Positions 63,759-64,000 of a stretch of DNA of 64,000 nucleotides are shown here, in pieces; position 1 is the stretch's first letter; every line of letters starts with the position of its first letter. A model generated the notes under the pieces. The model did not search any database. It was not told where the DNA came from and saw only the letters and a program-made list of their open reading frames with translations. Origin of the DNA: Selaginella tamariscina (lineage: Eukaryota; Streptophyta; Lycopodiopsida; Selaginellales; Selaginellaceae). The stretch is from NCBI GenBank assembly GCA_003024785.1, contig PUQB01000261.1:248001-312000 (forward strand), read 5' to 3'. Both the position numbers and the translations under genes were made by a program.

Positions 63759-64000
63759 TTAGTTGGCATCACCAAAGCAAACTTGCAAGAGCAAACGGAG
63801 CTCATGTAGCTCACAAGCAATCTGAGGGCTCTCCTTACACAACTCGTACGTGGATCGTTCATGACCTGGCCGAGAACAACTCCGTGTAACATACTCGGTG
63901 GCTCGTAACCAATGCTACTGCCTACCAGCTTCCTAGGGATTTTAATGTTTAGACTCCTGGACTCGTCGCCTCTATACACATGTCCCTTGGTCAAGTAGCC
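63759..64000 (-). CDS. Last exon of an unrecognised gene, running off the right edge
   Basis: On the minus strand the frame enters at the window edge with LTKGHVYRGDESRSLNIKIP, then GYEPPSMLHGVVLGQVMNDP. After one apparent missing base near 63848-63851 it continues as YELCKESPQIACELHELRL and ends at 63759-63761. Residue usage looks like a real protein, but I do not recognise the family. The frame change resembles the other single-base breaks in this window. Confidence 0.45.

Overview
This is a nuclear genomic window from a land plant. Genes carry many spliceosomal introns. The gene set is plant-specific: nuclear-encoded group II intron maturases, a long tandem pentatricopeptide-repeat (PPR) protein, an NT-C2/coiled-coil 'myosin heavy chain-related' protein, and an AP-1 sigma gene whose first coding exon is only the ATG. 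A seedless lineage is likely; a lycophyte is my best guess, from the PPR style and the Crinkler/RHS-like gene, but nothing here proves it. Intergenic DNA is extremely AT-rich, and introns are full of (GT)n, (GA)n and compound microsatellites.

Layout. 0.1-1.6 kb: 3' part of the GPI-transamidase subunit PIG-U (+). 1.6-6.5 kb: AT-rich, no gene. 6.5-7.9 kb: a maturase fragment with domain X only (-), head-to-head with NAA50 acetyltransferase (+, 8.45-9.70 kb). 9.9-13.9 kb: AT-rich, with a less AT-rich island that may be retrotransposon debris. 13.9-20.2 kb and 28.1-35.7 kb: two tandem copies, same strand (-), of an NT-C2 plus coiled-coil gene. They lie in a larger segmental duplication that also carried the neighbouring AP-1 sigma gene: the full sigma gene is at 36.75-38.25 kb, and only a scrap remains beside copy A at 21.7 kb. 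22.5-26.3 kb: debris of a decayed element with a zinc-finger-like motif. 38.3-40.4 kb: PPR gene (+), divergent from AP-1 sigma across about 100 bp. 41.4-44.8 kb: a second maturase with RT and domain X (+). 45.06-48.89 kb: a complete Mutator-like element with long terminal inverted repeats and a perfect 9-bp target duplication. 49.1-50.9 kb: steroid 5-alpha-reductase-family enzyme (+). 51.0-52.9 kb: small J-domain membrane protein (-), with a minisatellite in its intron. 55.0-57.9 kb: intact 864-residue Crinkler/RHS-like P-loop protein (+). 58.1-62.0 kb: compact Ty3/gypsy element (-) with roughly 160-bp LTRs and almost no gag. The right edge holds the last exon of an unrecognised gene (-).

The housekeeping genes have unrelated roles: GPI anchoring, N-terminal acetylation, clathrin adaptor sorting, sterol-type reduction and chaperoning. 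The maturases and the PPR protein probably all serve organelle RNA processing. Several otherwise well-conserved genes (NAA50, both maturases, AP-1 sigma, the PPR N-terminus, both NT-C2 copies, the right-edge gene) contain single-base frame breaks, often in or beside short homopolymers. PIG-U, the reductase, the J protein and the Crinkler-like gene splice in frame without correction. This mix suggests consensus indel errors of a long-read assembly at least as much as pseudogenes, and every 'broken' call here should be read with that in mind.
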